A stretch of DNA of 64,000 nt, from positions 806,001 through 870,000 of the forward strand of contig CAVTWL010000004.1 in assembly GCA_963738375.1 (NCBI GenBank), given 5' to 3'. The stretch comes from Bog-159 sp963738375 (lineage in GTDB: Bacteria; Acidobacteriota; Terriglobia; Bryobacterales; Bryobacteraceae). A model generated the notes under the pieces. That model did not search any database and had not been told where the DNA came from. It saw only the letters and a program-made list of their open reading frames with translations. A program made the translations under genes and the position numbers. Shown piece after piece: positions 18,024 to 26,471 of the stretch. Position 1 is the stretch's first letter; every line of letters starts with the position of its first letter.

Positions 18024-18364
18024 TTAGGATTCGCCGCTCTGCAGGGCTTGCTTGCGCCCTTCTTCGGCCAGCGCGGCCGCCCAACTGAACTCCAGGCCAA
18101 TGTAATATTTCATGCTGTGGCGGCGGCAATACCGGACCGTGGCATTGCCCATCAGTCCAAAACGCGTAGCTTGCAAGTAAACGGTTGGAGCGGGCCGACC
18201 AGCGCCTCGCTCGATTCAAGGCGTGCGCCATGCGCGGAGACGTCCAGACAAATGGCGCGCAGGCTTCGGGTTTCGCCGTTGGCAAGGTGCCAGGAAACCT
18301 GCACCGCACACATCAGGCTGTAGCGTTTATCCCGGCGCAAATCGCGACCAAGCCGCTCGGCCAT
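18024..18364 (-). pseudogene. PilZ-domain protein, frame broken once
   Basis: The first 60 or so codons from ATG 18364 give RDLRRDKRYSLMCAVQVSW and ICLDVSAHGARLES, matching the PilZ c-di-GMP binding pattern R-R...R followed by a D/N-x-S-xx-G element. Near 18191 the frame must change (one base appears missing) for the strands to continue as PTVYLQATRFGLMGNATVRY and KYYIGLEFSW, ending at TAA 18024. Restored length is 113 aa, normal for a stand-alone PilZ protein. Read literally the product stops at 18152 after 70 aa and loses the second half of the barrel. PilZ proteins often control pili or exopolysaccharide. It may be intact if the indel is a sequence error. Confidence 0.72.
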
Positions 18365-18432
18365 ATGAATTACCGATGCAATCAGTATACATGCGCAGTG
18401 CGGAGGGCGCTGCGCTGGACTATACTCCCTGA

Positions 18433-19569
18433 ATGGCTTCCCGATCCCGTACCGCTGCCGTCTTCTTCTCCGTCGCCGCGCTGCTTGCCGGACGCGCCCG
18501 CGATTTGGGTGTTCCCTTCGATGGAACGCCGGGCCTTTTGAATACGATTACCGATATCGCCGGCATCCAGGTGGGTCACACCACGCTAATCGCTGGCGAA
18601 GGCGCGCGGGCGGTGCGGACCGGGGTGACTGCCGTCTGGCCGCGCGGCAAACAGCCTGGCCCACCCGTTTTCGGCGGCTGGTTTTCCTTGAACGGCAACG
18701 GCGAGATGACCGGAACCACCTGGCTCGAAGAATCCGGCCTGCTGGATGGCCCGGTGATGATCACCAACACCCATAGCGTCGGCGTCGTCCGGGATTCGTA
18801 CATCAAGTGGAGTGTGGCGCGCGCCCGCAAAGCCGGCGTCGACCTGAGCGACCAGTGGTCGCTGCCGGTAGTTGCGGAGACCTGGGATGGATTTCTGAAC
18901 GACATCAACGGATTTCACGTCGGAGAGGCGGACGCGGTCGCTGCGCTCGAAGCAGCCCAGAGCGGACCGGTAGCGGAAGGCAACGTCGGCGGCGGTACCG
19001 GCATGATCTGCTACGGCTTTAAAGGCGGCATCGGCACGAGTTCCCGTAAGGTGGGCGCGAACACAGTTGGAGTGTTGGTGCAGTGCAACTGTGGACGGCG
19101 CGCGCAGCTTCGCATCGGCGGCGTGCCCGTTGGCCAGGAGATTACGGGCGACGTACCCTATGCCGCCAACTTCCGCCACTCAGGGGAAGACGTGGGCTCG
19201 ATCATCATCGTCGTCGCGACGGATGCCCCTCTGCTGCCGCACCAACTGAAGCGCCTGGCGCGGCGTGCGTCACTGGGTTTGGCCCGCACCGGATCGACGT
19301 CCGGCAACGGCTCTGGTGACATCTTCATCGCGTTCTCCACCGCCAACCCGGATGCCGGCCGCGCTTCCGGCGCGGTCACCGTGACCATGACGCCAAATGA
19401 CGAAATGAATCCGCTATTCGAAGCCACCGCGCAGGCCACCGAGGAGGCCATCGTCAACGCCATGGTGGGCGCTGAAACCATGACCGGCCTGGATGGCCAC
19501 AAAGTCATTGCATTGCCGCACGGCCGGCTACGCGAAGTGCTGGAGAAGTACAACCGGTTGGTGCGTTGA
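18433..19569 (+). CDS. DmpA/P1-family aminopeptidase (L-aminopeptidase/D-esterase type)
   Basis: 378 aa, matching the DmpA family length, plus a signal peptide (FFSVAALLAGRA). The N-terminal part has the hallmark LLNTITDIAGIQVGHTTLI. The GNVGGGTGMICYGFKGGIG segment followed by TSSRKVG (about residues 183-207) is where members of this Ntn-hydrolase-like family cut themselves to form two subunits and expose a Ser/Thr nucleophile. Conserved WPRGKQPG and GNGSGDIFIAFST regions also match. The enzyme releases N-terminal residues from peptides, sometimes D-amino acids. It is convergent with the M23 gene, 9 bp away, and sits in a run of secreted peptidase/amidase genes. Confidence 0.9.
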   Translation: MASRSRTAAVFFSVAALLAGRARDLGVPFDGTPGLLNTITDIAGIQVGHTTLIAGEGARAVRTGVTAVWPRGKQPGPPVFGGWFSLNGNGEMTGTTWLEESGLLDGPVMITNTHSVGVVRDSYIKWSVARARKAGVDLSDQWSLPVVAETWDGFLNDINGFHVGEADAVAALEAAQSGPVAEGNVGGGTGMICYGFKGGIGTSSRKVGANTVGVLVQCNCGRRAQLRIGGVPVGQEITGDVPYAANFRHSGEDVGSIIIVVATDAPLLPHQLKRLARRASLGLARTGSTSGNGSGDIFIAFSTANPDAGRASGAVTVTMTPNDEMNPLFEATAQATEEAIVNAMVGAETMTGLDGHKVIALPHGRLREVLEKYNRLVR

Positions 19570-19578
19570 ACGGCCTGG

Positions 19579-21075
19579 CTACGGTTTCTCCACGAAATTC
19601 ACCACTTCATTCTCCAGCGGAAGCTCATGTTGGTGGACTACCGGCGCACCCTTGGCGTCGGACGGTTTCCAATTCCAACCGCTGCCCACCACCTCGAACG
19701 AGGGCAGGGAATACGGCAGCCCTTCCGCTCCTAAGGGCGAATTGCCGTTTTCGAGGTGGAAGTGCAAATGCGGCTCCGTGGAATTCCCCGAATTGCCCAC
19801 CAGCCCCACGACCTGCCCTCGCCGCACCCGATCGCCTAGTTTCACCCGCAGCGAACCCGGCTGCAAATGGGCGTAAAACGCGAAGCGGCCGCCGCCGATA
19901 TCCAGGATCACGTGGTTGCCACCCACCGTTTCCAGCGTAATCGGCACCGCGCGTGAATTCTCGCCCGGGACATTCTGCGGGATTCCATCCTTCACCTCGG
20001 TGACGATGCCGTCCGCCACGGCCAGCGCATCGCTGCCATACGCATAGTAATTCTTGTTGTCCTTCTCATCCCCCGCGAAGGTCTTGCCGTCGTCACGCAG
20101 ACGCACCCAGTCGATGGCGAAGCGCTGGGCGATGGCTGCGTGACCGTCGATCGGGATTAACGCGCGCCGGTGCACCGATGCGTTCGAGGGTCCATTGCCC
20201 GCCAGCCAATGGTCGCCGCGTAGCGGTGAGCCGATCTCGACCGCGCCGCGCCCGACTGGCATCGAGCTGGTCTCCAGGGTCAAGTCCTCCGGATACGTTC
20301 CGATCTTGACGGTCAGCCGCTGCCTGATGGTAGCCGGCACAGCTTCCGCAGTATCCACGGTTGCCCACACATAAACGACAGCCATGGCGCCGGGTTCGAT
20401 TTTCGCCTTTTCCGCGGCGGCGCCATGTCCCGGCCGGGCCATGGCCGCTTCCAGATCGGCGCCCGCTAACGTCGCCAGCGTGTGCCCGGCGGCATCTCCC
20501 GAAACCGCTTCGACGCGCACCAAACGGTGTTCCCACCGATCCATATTGTTCAGATGCAATTCGTAAACGATATGCCACTTGCCATCCGCCCGAAACGCGG
20601 TAGGCGCGATGGGCACCACCACATCGTCGAATACGGATAGCGGCCGTTCTTTGGGGCCTTCGGGCGTCTTCACGGCCGCCTTGTCAGCCGCCGCATCGCT
20701 GGCCCCCCGCACGAATGACAGCGGCTGCGCCGCTACGTTGGTCTGCGTCCAGGTTCCCTTCATCTCCGTTCCCGCCGCATTCAACGTCGCTTCGTAAAGG
20801 CCGCCGACCGCCTTCACCTCAAAGCGCAGCGCATTGCCCTTCAGAGTGATGTTGCTCATGGGAAGCTTGGCGCCCTGGTCTACGCTGTCCAACATCCCGG
20901 TGAAGTCTCCGCCGGAGAGTTTGTTGAAGGTTAAAACGATGTGCAGAGCGTTAGGCCCGTCGCCCAGTTGTCCCTTCCAGCTACCTGTAATCTCCTGCGC
21001 CGCGGCGGGGCGGGGAAGGCATGCGGCCAGGGCAACACCCAGCAGCCATGTGCGCATCGTCAAGCTTCGTACCAT
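19579..21075 (-). CDS. Secreted M23-family peptidase-like protein
   Basis: 498 aa from ATG 21075, preceded by GAGAGGAAAG and followed by a signal peptide (MRTWLLGVALAACLPRPAAA). Residues about 25-130 form a lipocalin-like beta domain (ITGSWKGQLGDGPNALHIV). A linker and Ig-like part follow, then a C-terminal LytM/M23 domain: ALAVADGIVTEVKDG, HVILDIGGGRFAFYAHLQPG, GDRVRRGQVVGLVGNSGNST, EPHLHFHLENG. The HxH zinc pair is present. At the usual first zinc-site His-x-Gly-x-Asp the sequence reads AYGSD, so one ligand differs from the canonical site. Either the subfamily uses another residue or catalysis is altered. It probably acts on, or binds, peptide cross-links. Confidence 0.82.
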   Translation of the reverse strand: MVRSLTMRTWLLGVALAACLPRPAAAQEITGSWKGQLGDGPNALHIVLTFNKLSGGDFTGMLDSVDQGAKLPMSNITLKGNALRFEVKAVGGLYEATLNAAGTEMKGTWTQTNVAAQPLSFVRGASDAAADKAAVKTPEGPKERPLSVFDDVVVPIAPTAFRADGKWHIVYELHLNNMDRWEHRLVRVEAVSGDAAGHTLATLAGADLEAAMARPGHGAAAEKAKIEPGAMAVVYVWATVDTAEAVPATIRQRLTVKIGTYPEDLTLETSSMPVGRGAVEIGSPLRGDHWLAGNGPSNASVHRRALIPIDGHAAIAQRFAIDWVRLRDDGKTFAGDEKDNKNYYAYGSDALAVADGIVTEVKDGIPQNVPGENSRAVPITLETVGGNHVILDIGGGRFAFYAHLQPGSLRVKLGDRVRRGQVVGLVGNSGNSTEPHLHFHLENGNSPLGAEGLPYSLPSFEVVGSGWNWKPSDAKGAPVVHQHELPLENEVVNFVEKP

Positions 21076-21125
21076 GGATATCTTTCCTCTCTCAGATAGT
21101 GGATGCAGCACCGAATTCCTTACAC

Positions 21126-23300
21126 TCACTCGCCGGGATGATATTCGCGTTCCGTATGCCCTTGCAACTGCTCGCGGTAGAAATAGACTTCGCGCAGATG
21201 GCCGGTGGCATAGCGCGAAGCTTCGTCGTTGAAATGCCTGGAAGCAGGGTTGCCGCTTTCTCCGCCCGCCGTCACCGCGATCGCTCGCACCTTGTCCCCG
21301 AATTCGACCACGGCCACGAAGCTGTTCCCGCTGCTGCCGTAGCGCTTCTTGGTGTTGGGATATGCCCGCGCTCCGAAAGACGCCAGCGAACCCCAGGTGG
21401 ACGAAGTGAAGCCCACCGGTATACTGGGTCCCGCATCGTCAAAGCGCGGGTCGATGTCGTCGTTCAACCGCTGGAAGCGATTGACCTCGCCCCACGGCTT
21501 CTTCCACGCTCCGAAATCGGCCGTGAGTTTGCCGCATGCATCCGTGAAGGCTTGGAGCAGCGCGCTCGGCGGCGCCTTCGCCGCGATGTAGTCTTCAGCC
21601 GCAATTCCGGCGTTCCCGGCGTCCCGCGAAAACCGCGACAACACTTGTTCTCCCCAGTAAACCGCCAGCGAAGTCGGTATCGACGACACATCCCAGCGAT
21701 AATCCCAGGCGCGCAAGAAACTCACCGGTTCGGCGAGGGCGGCGCGCTGCGGAGTACGCGCGGGTGCCGTGTCCCACGCCTTCACCAGGACGGGAACGGT
21801 TTTCGCAAACCAGGGCAGATAGCTGTCATACGCGGCGGCCAGCAGCGATGACATAGTGAAGTCTTTCTTGCCGCTGAGCACGCGCAGGGCATGCCAGCCC
21901 CGCGCCGATTCGAATCGTCCGGTCTCCACATAGGCCGGATATGCCGCGCGCTGCAAGCTGCTCGGTCCGGCCGCCGACCAGGGCCAGTTGTTCGCGTTAT
22001 ACAGCCAGCCGCTCGAGGGATTCAAAAGATTCGGCGCTTCATCCACCGTCAGCAGACCGTGCCAGTCGGTCGCCGGGTCGCTGCCGTCCACCGGCTTGGT
22101 GAAATCGAATCGGGCGTCGCGGCGCGGGATGAAATTGCCGTGGAAGTAAGCAATATCTCCGTCCCCATCGGCAAACACCGTATTATTCGATGAATTGGCG
22201 AATAACTCCAAGGTCTGTTTGTAAGACTTGAAATCGTGCGCGCAGATTCGCAGCCACGACTCTTCCAGCGCCTTCACCGGCTCTTCCATGATATGGAAGC
22301 TGACCCACGCGCCGTTTTCCTTGCGCACCACCGGTCCATGCCGCGTGCGGTAAACGGTGAACTTCCGCTCGGCCATTCCGGCGCCGCTCTTATAGCGAAT
22401 GGCGATTTCCTTCGCGCCTACGGGCAGCCATTCGGCGCCGTACTTATAGAAGTCTTTGCCGCCCTTCTGCTCGATGGTTTCCAAATACTCATCGGTCGCA
22501 TCCACGCCGCTAGAGGTATGCATCCAGCCGGCGTGTGTGTTGAAGCCCTGATAGATGAAAAACTGTCCCCAGGTAACCGCGCCGTAGGCGTGCAGCCCCT
22601 CCTCGCTCACCATTTCCAGTTCCGAACGAAAGTAGAACGAGGTGTGAGGGTTAATCAGCAGCAGGGCGTGACGATTTCTGGTGTTCGACGGTGCGATGGC
22701 GATGCCATTCGAACCGCCCGGCTCCGGCGGCAGCCCATCTCCTTCGCTCTGCACCCGACTGGCCGGTGGACCGCCGTAAAATCCTTGCAGGCCGCGCAAA
22801 TCGACTCTTTCGATATCGCCGCCGATACTGCCTTCGCTGAAACTGAGCGCCATCCAGGGTTCGAAGTGAGTAATCACGCGCGGCTTCACCTCGGGGTGTT
22901 TCGCCAGATAGAAGTTCAGCCCATCCGCCCAGGCGCTCATCAGCTTCTGCAGCCACGCGGGGCTATTCTGGTAGAACCTCCTCAACTCGACCGGATCGAT
23001 AAACAGCCTTTGCCGCAGATCGAGAAGCACTTTACCCTCGCCTTCGGCCTCCGCCATACGGCCGAGCGACAGCAGGTAGTTGTTTTCGACCCGGTTGAAA
23101 TCGTCCTCGCATTGCGCGTAGATCACGCCGAAGACAGCGTCGGCATCGGTCTTGCCAAAGACGTGCGCGATGCCCCAATCGTCGCGCAAGATGGTGACCG
23201 CGCGCGCTTGTTGTTCCAGGCGCGCGGGATCGGCGCCGGAACACACGGATACCGAAATTGCAATGGCGGCGACCGGACCGAAGCAGCGGCAATTGAGCAT
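21126..23300 (-). CDS. Penicillin acylase-family amidohydrolase
   Basis: 724 aa with signal peptide (CFGPVAAIAISVSVCSG). Ntn-hydrolase layout: alpha part from TILRDDWGIAHVFGKTDADA, a spacer, then the autocleavage site EPGGSNGIAIAPSNT with Ser at about residue 197 as the predicted nucleophile and new N-terminus of the beta chain. Typical later elements are HTSFYFRSELEM, AYGAVTWGQFFIYQGFN, the TRHGPVV element, and NNTVFADGDGDIAYFHGN with the oxyanion Asn region. Family members hydrolyse beta-lactam side chains, N-acyl-homoserine lactones or lipopeptides; the specificity here is unknown. It precedes the M23 gene by about 50 nt on the same strand and is possibly co-transcribed with it. Confidence 0.92.
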   Translation of the reverse strand: MLNCRCFGPVAAIAISVSVCSGADPARLEQQARAVTILRDDWGIAHVFGKTDADAVFGVIYAQCEDDFNRVENNYLLSLGRMAEAEGEGKVLLDLRQRLFIDPVELRRFYQNSPAWLQKLMSAWADGLNFYLAKHPEVKPRVITHFEPWMALSFSEGSIGGDIERVDLRGLQGFYGGPPASRVQSEGDGLPPEPGGSNGIAIAPSNTRNRHALLLINPHTSFYFRSELEMVSEEGLHAYGAVTWGQFFIYQGFNTHAGWMHTSSGVDATDEYLETIEQKGGKDFYKYGAEWLPVGAKEIAIRYKSGAGMAERKFTVYRTRHGPVVRKENGAWVSFHIMEEPVKALEESWLRICAHDFKSYKQTLELFANSSNNTVFADGDGDIAYFHGNFIPRRDARFDFTKPVDGSDPATDWHGLLTVDEAPNLLNPSSGWLYNANNWPWSAAGPSSLQRAAYPAYVETGRFESARGWHALRVLSGKKDFTMSSLLAAAYDSYLPWFAKTVPVLVKAWDTAPARTPQRAALAEPVSFLRAWDYRWDVSSIPTSLAVYWGEQVLSRFSRDAGNAGIAAEDYIAAKAPPSALLQAFTDACGKLTADFGAWKKPWGEVNRFQRLNDDIDPRFDDAGPSIPVGFTSSTWGSLASFGARAYPNTKKRYGSSGNSFVAVVEFGDKVRAIAVTAGGESGNPASRHFNDEASRYATGHLREVYFYREQLQGHTEREYHPGE

Positions 23301-23310
23301 GAGTCCGAGT

Positions 23311-23913
23311 TTATCGCGAAGCCGCGGTCTTACGCCCGATAAACGCGAAGACCAGGAGCATCGCGGCGGTAAACCAGCCGCCAGGGCTGAATGTGGATGG
23401 CGAGAACAGTCCCAGTGTCACGGCCGGCCCGATCAGCAATGCTGCCAGCAGCCCGAAGTGCCACATCCCGTACATGAAAATAAACGGCAGGTAATGGGCG
23501 CCCAGAGCAATCATGAAGGCCGGATAAAACCAATTTTGCCGGTAAGCGGTAGCCGCGAAAACCAAGGGCAGAATGAGCGGCAAAACGAAAGCTACCTGCA
23601 TCCCGAGAGCATTCATCGGGTGGCCTTGCGGCAGCGCCGCTGGCCGGTGCATCAGCCGCAGTACCAACTGGGTCAACGGAAAGATAAAGAACCCGCATAC
23701 CACCAGCACGGCCATTCCGGTCTTAGGCGACCGCCAAGTGGCTGCGGCGGCGGATGCGAACCAAATGCCGCTCGAAACCAACTGTCCGGCAAATCCACCG
23801 ATAAAGGTGGTCCGAACATCCCGTTGCGCCTCACGAATCTCCAAGAGTCCTCCGTCGCCCCGTAATGCTAGATAACGAATGGACGCGGCGAATTGTTCCT
23901 CGTTTATGCCCAA
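23311..23913 (-). CDS. Integral membrane protein resembling DUF7010
   Basis: About 200 aa if started at TTG 23913 (GLNEEQ-type N-terminus, weak GAGAG upstream); the open frame runs on to 24168 but there overlaps the coding region of the divergent gene. A soluble N-terminal helix (EIREAQRDVRTTF) precedes six or so membrane helices, including GMAVLVVCGFFIFPLTQLVL, MQVAFVLPLILPLVFAA and the conserved-looking NWFYPAFMIALGAHYLPFIF with MYGMWHFG. That aromatic NWF-PAF-GAHYLPF pattern reminds me of the DUF7010 membrane family, with unknown function. No transport motif is seen. It is separated from the penicillin acylase start by 10 nt on the same strand. Confidence 0.6.
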   Translation of the reverse strand: MGINEEQFAASIRYLALRGDGGLLEIREAQRDVRTTFIGGFAGQLVSSGIWFASAAAATWRSPKTGMAVLVVCGFFIFPLTQLVLRLMHRPAALPQGHPMNALGMQVAFVLPLILPLVFAATAYRQNWFYPAFMIALGAHYLPFIFMYGMWHFGLLAALLIGPAVTLGLFSPSTFSPGGWFTAAMLLVFAFIGRKTAASR

Positions 23914-23986
23914 TCTCTCGCACCGGGGCTCGACCAGTAATGTTTCTATGACTTCCAGCCGATATCTCGGGCGAGGAGATCTTCCA

Positions 23987-24634
23987 ATGTCCACTATAAG
24001 CCTTAACTCGATTCTGCCACTCACTCCGGTCATCCCATCCGTCACGACGCCCGGAGGCGGGTCAACCCCGATTTCGAATGCTCCGCCAGACTCTCTGCAC
24101 CTGAGCGCAGTCGCGATGGGCGAAATCAGTCTCACCGGACGGGTCGCCGCAAACGCGCAGGCCGGCAACGTCAGTAGCGATCAGGCGCAGCAACTCTACG
24201 GCCAGATATCGTCCATCCACAGCCAGATTGTTGCGGACGAACAGGCCGACGGCGGTACCCTCTCGGCAACCGAGGCGCAAGCCATCCGCCAGGCACAAGG
24301 TCAGGTAAGCCAGAGCATCTATAATGACGCCAACAGTGGCGCCACTGCGCCGTCCGATCCGGGGCGGACCGCCGCCACCGCGCGCCAAGCCTTCGAAGCC
24401 GGCCGCATCGCGCTGAATGTCAAGGCAGGAAACCTCACCGCCGATCAAGCCGGGCAGTTGTCTTCGCAGCTCAGCTCGATTCGACAACAGATCGCCGCTG
24501 ACGAGCAAGGCAATAACGGAACTTTGACCCCGGCGGAAGCGCAGGCCATCAATCGTCAGCAAAGCCAACTGAGCCAGCAGATCCACGATATGGCGCACGG
24601 GCCGGCGGCCATCCCAGTTGCTGCACAAGCTTAG
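23987..24634 (+). CDS. Duplicated helix-loop-helix protein with EF-hand-like loops
   Basis: 215 aa from ATG 23987, chosen for the clear GGCGAGGAG Shine-Dalgarno 7-9 nt upstream. No signal peptide. A Pro/Ser/Thr-rich head is followed by two copies of a unit of about 70 aa: (S/A)xxGR(V/I)AxNxxAGNxxxDQA, a long Gln/Ser-rich helix, the loop ADEQADGGTLSATEAQAI in copy 1 and ADEQGNNGTLTPAEAQAI in copy 2, then another helix. Aligning each loop from its Glu gives E-x-x-x-x-G-x-L-(S/T)-x-x-E, which follows EF-hand spacing (Gly at 6, Leu at 8, Glu at 12) but with Glu rather than Asp at position 1. No family is recognised. Calcium binding is speculative. Confidence 0.65.
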   Translation: MSTISLNSILPLTPVIPSVTTPGGGSTPISNAPPDSLHLSAVAMGEISLTGRVAANAQAGNVSSDQAQQLYGQISSIHSQIVADEQADGGTLSATEAQAIRQAQGQVSQSIYNDANSGATAPSDPGRTAATARQAFEAGRIALNVKAGNLTADQAGQLSSQLSSIRQQIAADEQGNNGTLTPAEAQAINRQQSQLSQQIHDMAHGPAAIPVAAQA

Positions 24635-24650
24635 CCCAAGCAAAGCCCAT

Positions 24651-24668
24651 CCCGCGATTTGGCGCGGG
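24651..24668 (+). terminator. Possible hairpin after the duplicated-repeat gene
   Basis: CCCGCG and CGCGGG form a perfect 6-bp stem around a 6-nt loop, starting 17 nt after the stop codon at 24634. There is no following T-run, so this is at best a weak or Rho-assisted end signal. Confidence 0.25.
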
Positions 24669-24714
24669 CCCGTACCTTGCTTAATTCGCCACCGCGTTTT
24701 AGAGTTGGTTACAC

Positions 24715-25560
24715 GTGCCCAACCATTCGCCTTGGACCCTGCTTTCCTTGCTGCCGTTTCTCGCGCAGGCGCAACCAGTTCCGCCCTGTAGCAACTGCGC
24801 CGTTTGGAATACCAGGCAAGAGCCGCTTCACCTCTACGGCAATACATACTACGTCGGGACCCATGGATTAAGCTCAATCCTGATCACCTCAAAGGCCGGC
24901 CACGTGTTGATTGACGGCGCACTGCCCGAGTCCGCACCCCTGATCGCGGCTAACATCCGCACCCTCGGCTTTCGCATTGAGGATGTCAAGCTGATCGCCA
25001 ACTCGCATGCCCACTTCGACCACGCCGGCGGAATTGCCGCATTGCAGCGCTTGAGCGGTGCCCGCGTGGTCGCCAGCCCATGGTCTGCGCCGGTCATGAA
25101 GACGGGCTCCGTCGCTCGCGACGATCCCCAATTCGGCATCATCCGTCCCATCGCACCCATCGCGCGGGTCGAGGTCCTGCACGATGCAGAGGACTTCCAA
25201 GTCGGCGACATCGTCATGACCGCGCATCTTACGCCCGGTCATACCCCCGGTGGAACCAGTTGGACCTGGACCTCTTGCCAAGCCAGCCGCTGCCTCCACA
25301 TGGTCTACGCGGACAGCATCACGGCGGTCTCGGCGCCGCAGTACAAATTCGGGTTGCATCCCGGCGCTGCCGCGGCTTTTGAAAAAAGCTTCGCCTTCCT
25401 CGATTCGGTGGCTTGCGACATCCTCCTTACCCCACATCCGGACGCATCCGGGCTCTGGGACCGCGTCGGGGGCAGCCTGGTTGATCCCGGCGCTTGCCGC
25501 AGCTATGCCGCCAACGGCCGGGAAAGTCTTAAGCGCACTCTGGCGTCCGAAACAAAATAA
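24715..25560 (+). CDS. Subclass B3 metallo-beta-lactamase
   Basis: 281 aa from GTG 24715 with signal peptide (WTLLSLLPFLAQAQ). The B3 zinc ligands are visible: HAHFDH in LIANSHAHFDHAGGIAAL (about residues 99-104), the later His in HLTPGHTPGGTSWTWTS, and the C-terminal His in LTPHPDAS. The spacing and the HxHxDH motif separate B3 from B1 and B2 enzymes. Four Cys (CSNC near the N-terminus; SCQASRC in the middle) could form disulfides. B3 enzymes inactivate penicillins, cephalosporins and carbapenems, and environmental bacteria often carry them. Its range here is not predictable. It forms a short tandem with the preceding repeat gene, 80 bp away. Confidence 0.9.
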   Translation: MPNHSPWTLLSLLPFLAQAQPVPPCSNCAVWNTRQEPLHLYGNTYYVGTHGLSSILITSKAGHVLIDGALPESAPLIAANIRTLGFRIEDVKLIANSHAHFDHAGGIAALQRLSGARVVASPWSAPVMKTGSVARDDPQFGIIRPIAPIARVEVLHDAEDFQVGDIVMTAHLTPGHTPGGTSWTWTSCQASRCLHMVYADSITAVSAPQYKFGLHPGAAAAFEKSFAFLDSVACDILLTPHPDASGLWDRVGGSLVDPGACRSYAANGRESLKRTLASETK

Positions 25561-25567
25561 CTTCCGC

Positions 25568-25573
25568 TATAAT
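25568..25573 (+). promoter_or_regulatory. Candidate -10 box for the CpsB/YdcF-like gene pair
   Basis: A perfect TATAAT lies 80 bp before the start codon at 25653, just after the beta-lactamase stop. No convincing TTGACA-like box is seen 16-18 nt upstream, so the support is the -10 alone. Confidence 0.3.
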
Positions 25574-25652
25574 ACCGTCATCCGACATGGACTCATCTCA
25601 CACCGTTGGGGAAGGCGCGGTTCTTCAGTAACTGTCGAAACCGCCTGAGTCA

Positions 25653-26468
25653 ATGCAGACAAGGCCGACAGTATTGGTAGATTCATCAACCCGCGGCGTT
25701 ACCGGTTTTGTCGATATCCACAGCCACATCTTGCCGGGGATCGACGACGGCGCCGCGACCATCGAGGAGGCTGTCTCCATGTTACGCATGGCCGCGTCCT
25801 CCGGGACCGTGGATATTGTCGCCACCCCGCATGCCAACGCGCATTACGCCTTCGACCCGAGCCAAGTGGCTCTGAAGATCGCGGAACTGCAGAGGTCCAT
25901 TGGGCCATTGCCCCGCATCCATCGCGGCTGCGAGTTTCAAATGAATGTCGATAATATCCGGGATGCCTTGGACAACCCCGCTAAATATGCCATCAACCAT
26001 CTCCGCTACCTGCTCGTGGAATTCTCAGACTTCCTGATTCCCAATAACACCGGGCAAATCTTCGATCGATTTCGCCAATCGGGCCTTACGCCTATCGTCG
26101 CCCATCCGGAACGGAACCCCATACTCCGATCGCATCTGGATCGGCTGCTGGCCTGGATCGAAAATGGCGCTCGCGTGCAGGTCACCGCGGCTTCCTTCCT
26201 GGGAAGCTTCGGTGCGGATGTCAAGGCGGCGGCAGCGGAACTCATGAACCGGAATATGGTGCATTTCGTAGCCAGCGATGCTCACGATTCCAAACGCCGT
26301 ACCCCTGTGCTCCATGACGCATATCGCTATGTCGCCGAAAATTGGGATCCCCGGCTGGCGAAATTGCTTTTCTGCACAGCGCCGGAGGCGGTCATCGAAG
26401 GCGGCAAGATCCTTTTGATCGACCCGCAGCCGGTGGCCGAAAAGAAGTGGTACCGGCTCGGTTTCTAA
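25653..26468 (+). CDS. CpsB/CapC-type PHP-fold tyrosine phosphatase
   Basis: 271 aa, cytoplasmic. Metal-binding PHP-domain motifs are present: VDIHSHILPGIDDGA (His-x-His near the N-terminus, DDG loop), VATPHANAHYAF, RGCEFQMNVDNI, TPIVAHPERNPIL and VASDAHDSKRR. These match the CpsB/YwqE family, Mn-dependent phosphatases that remove phosphate from capsule/exopolysaccharide BY-kinases. No BY-kinase gene is in the window, so the partner must be elsewhere. The next gene (YdcF-like) starts 3 nt after its stop, which points to one transcript. Length is normal for the family (about 250-270 aa). Confidence 0.88.
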   Translation: MQTRPTVLVDSSTRGVTGFVDIHSHILPGIDDGAATIEEAVSMLRMAASSGTVDIVATPHANAHYAFDPSQVALKIAELQRSIGPLPRIHRGCEFQMNVDNIRDALDNPAKYAINHLRYLLVEFSDFLIPNNTGQIFDRFRQSGLTPIVAHPERNPILRSHLDRLLAWIENGARVQVTAASFLGSFGADVKAAAAELMNRNMVHFVASDAHDSKRRTPVLHDAYRYVAENWDPRLAKLLFCTAPEAVIEGGKILLIDPQPVAEKKWYRLGF

Positions 26469-26471
26469 AAC

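Noticed and set aside
17962..18309. 115-codon minus-strand ORF overlapping the PilZ gene
   Set aside because: It is not the frame of either PilZ half; it merely spans the region of the frame change.
22236..23342. 368-codon plus-strand ORF
   Set aside because: Antisense shadow of the penicillin acylase gene.
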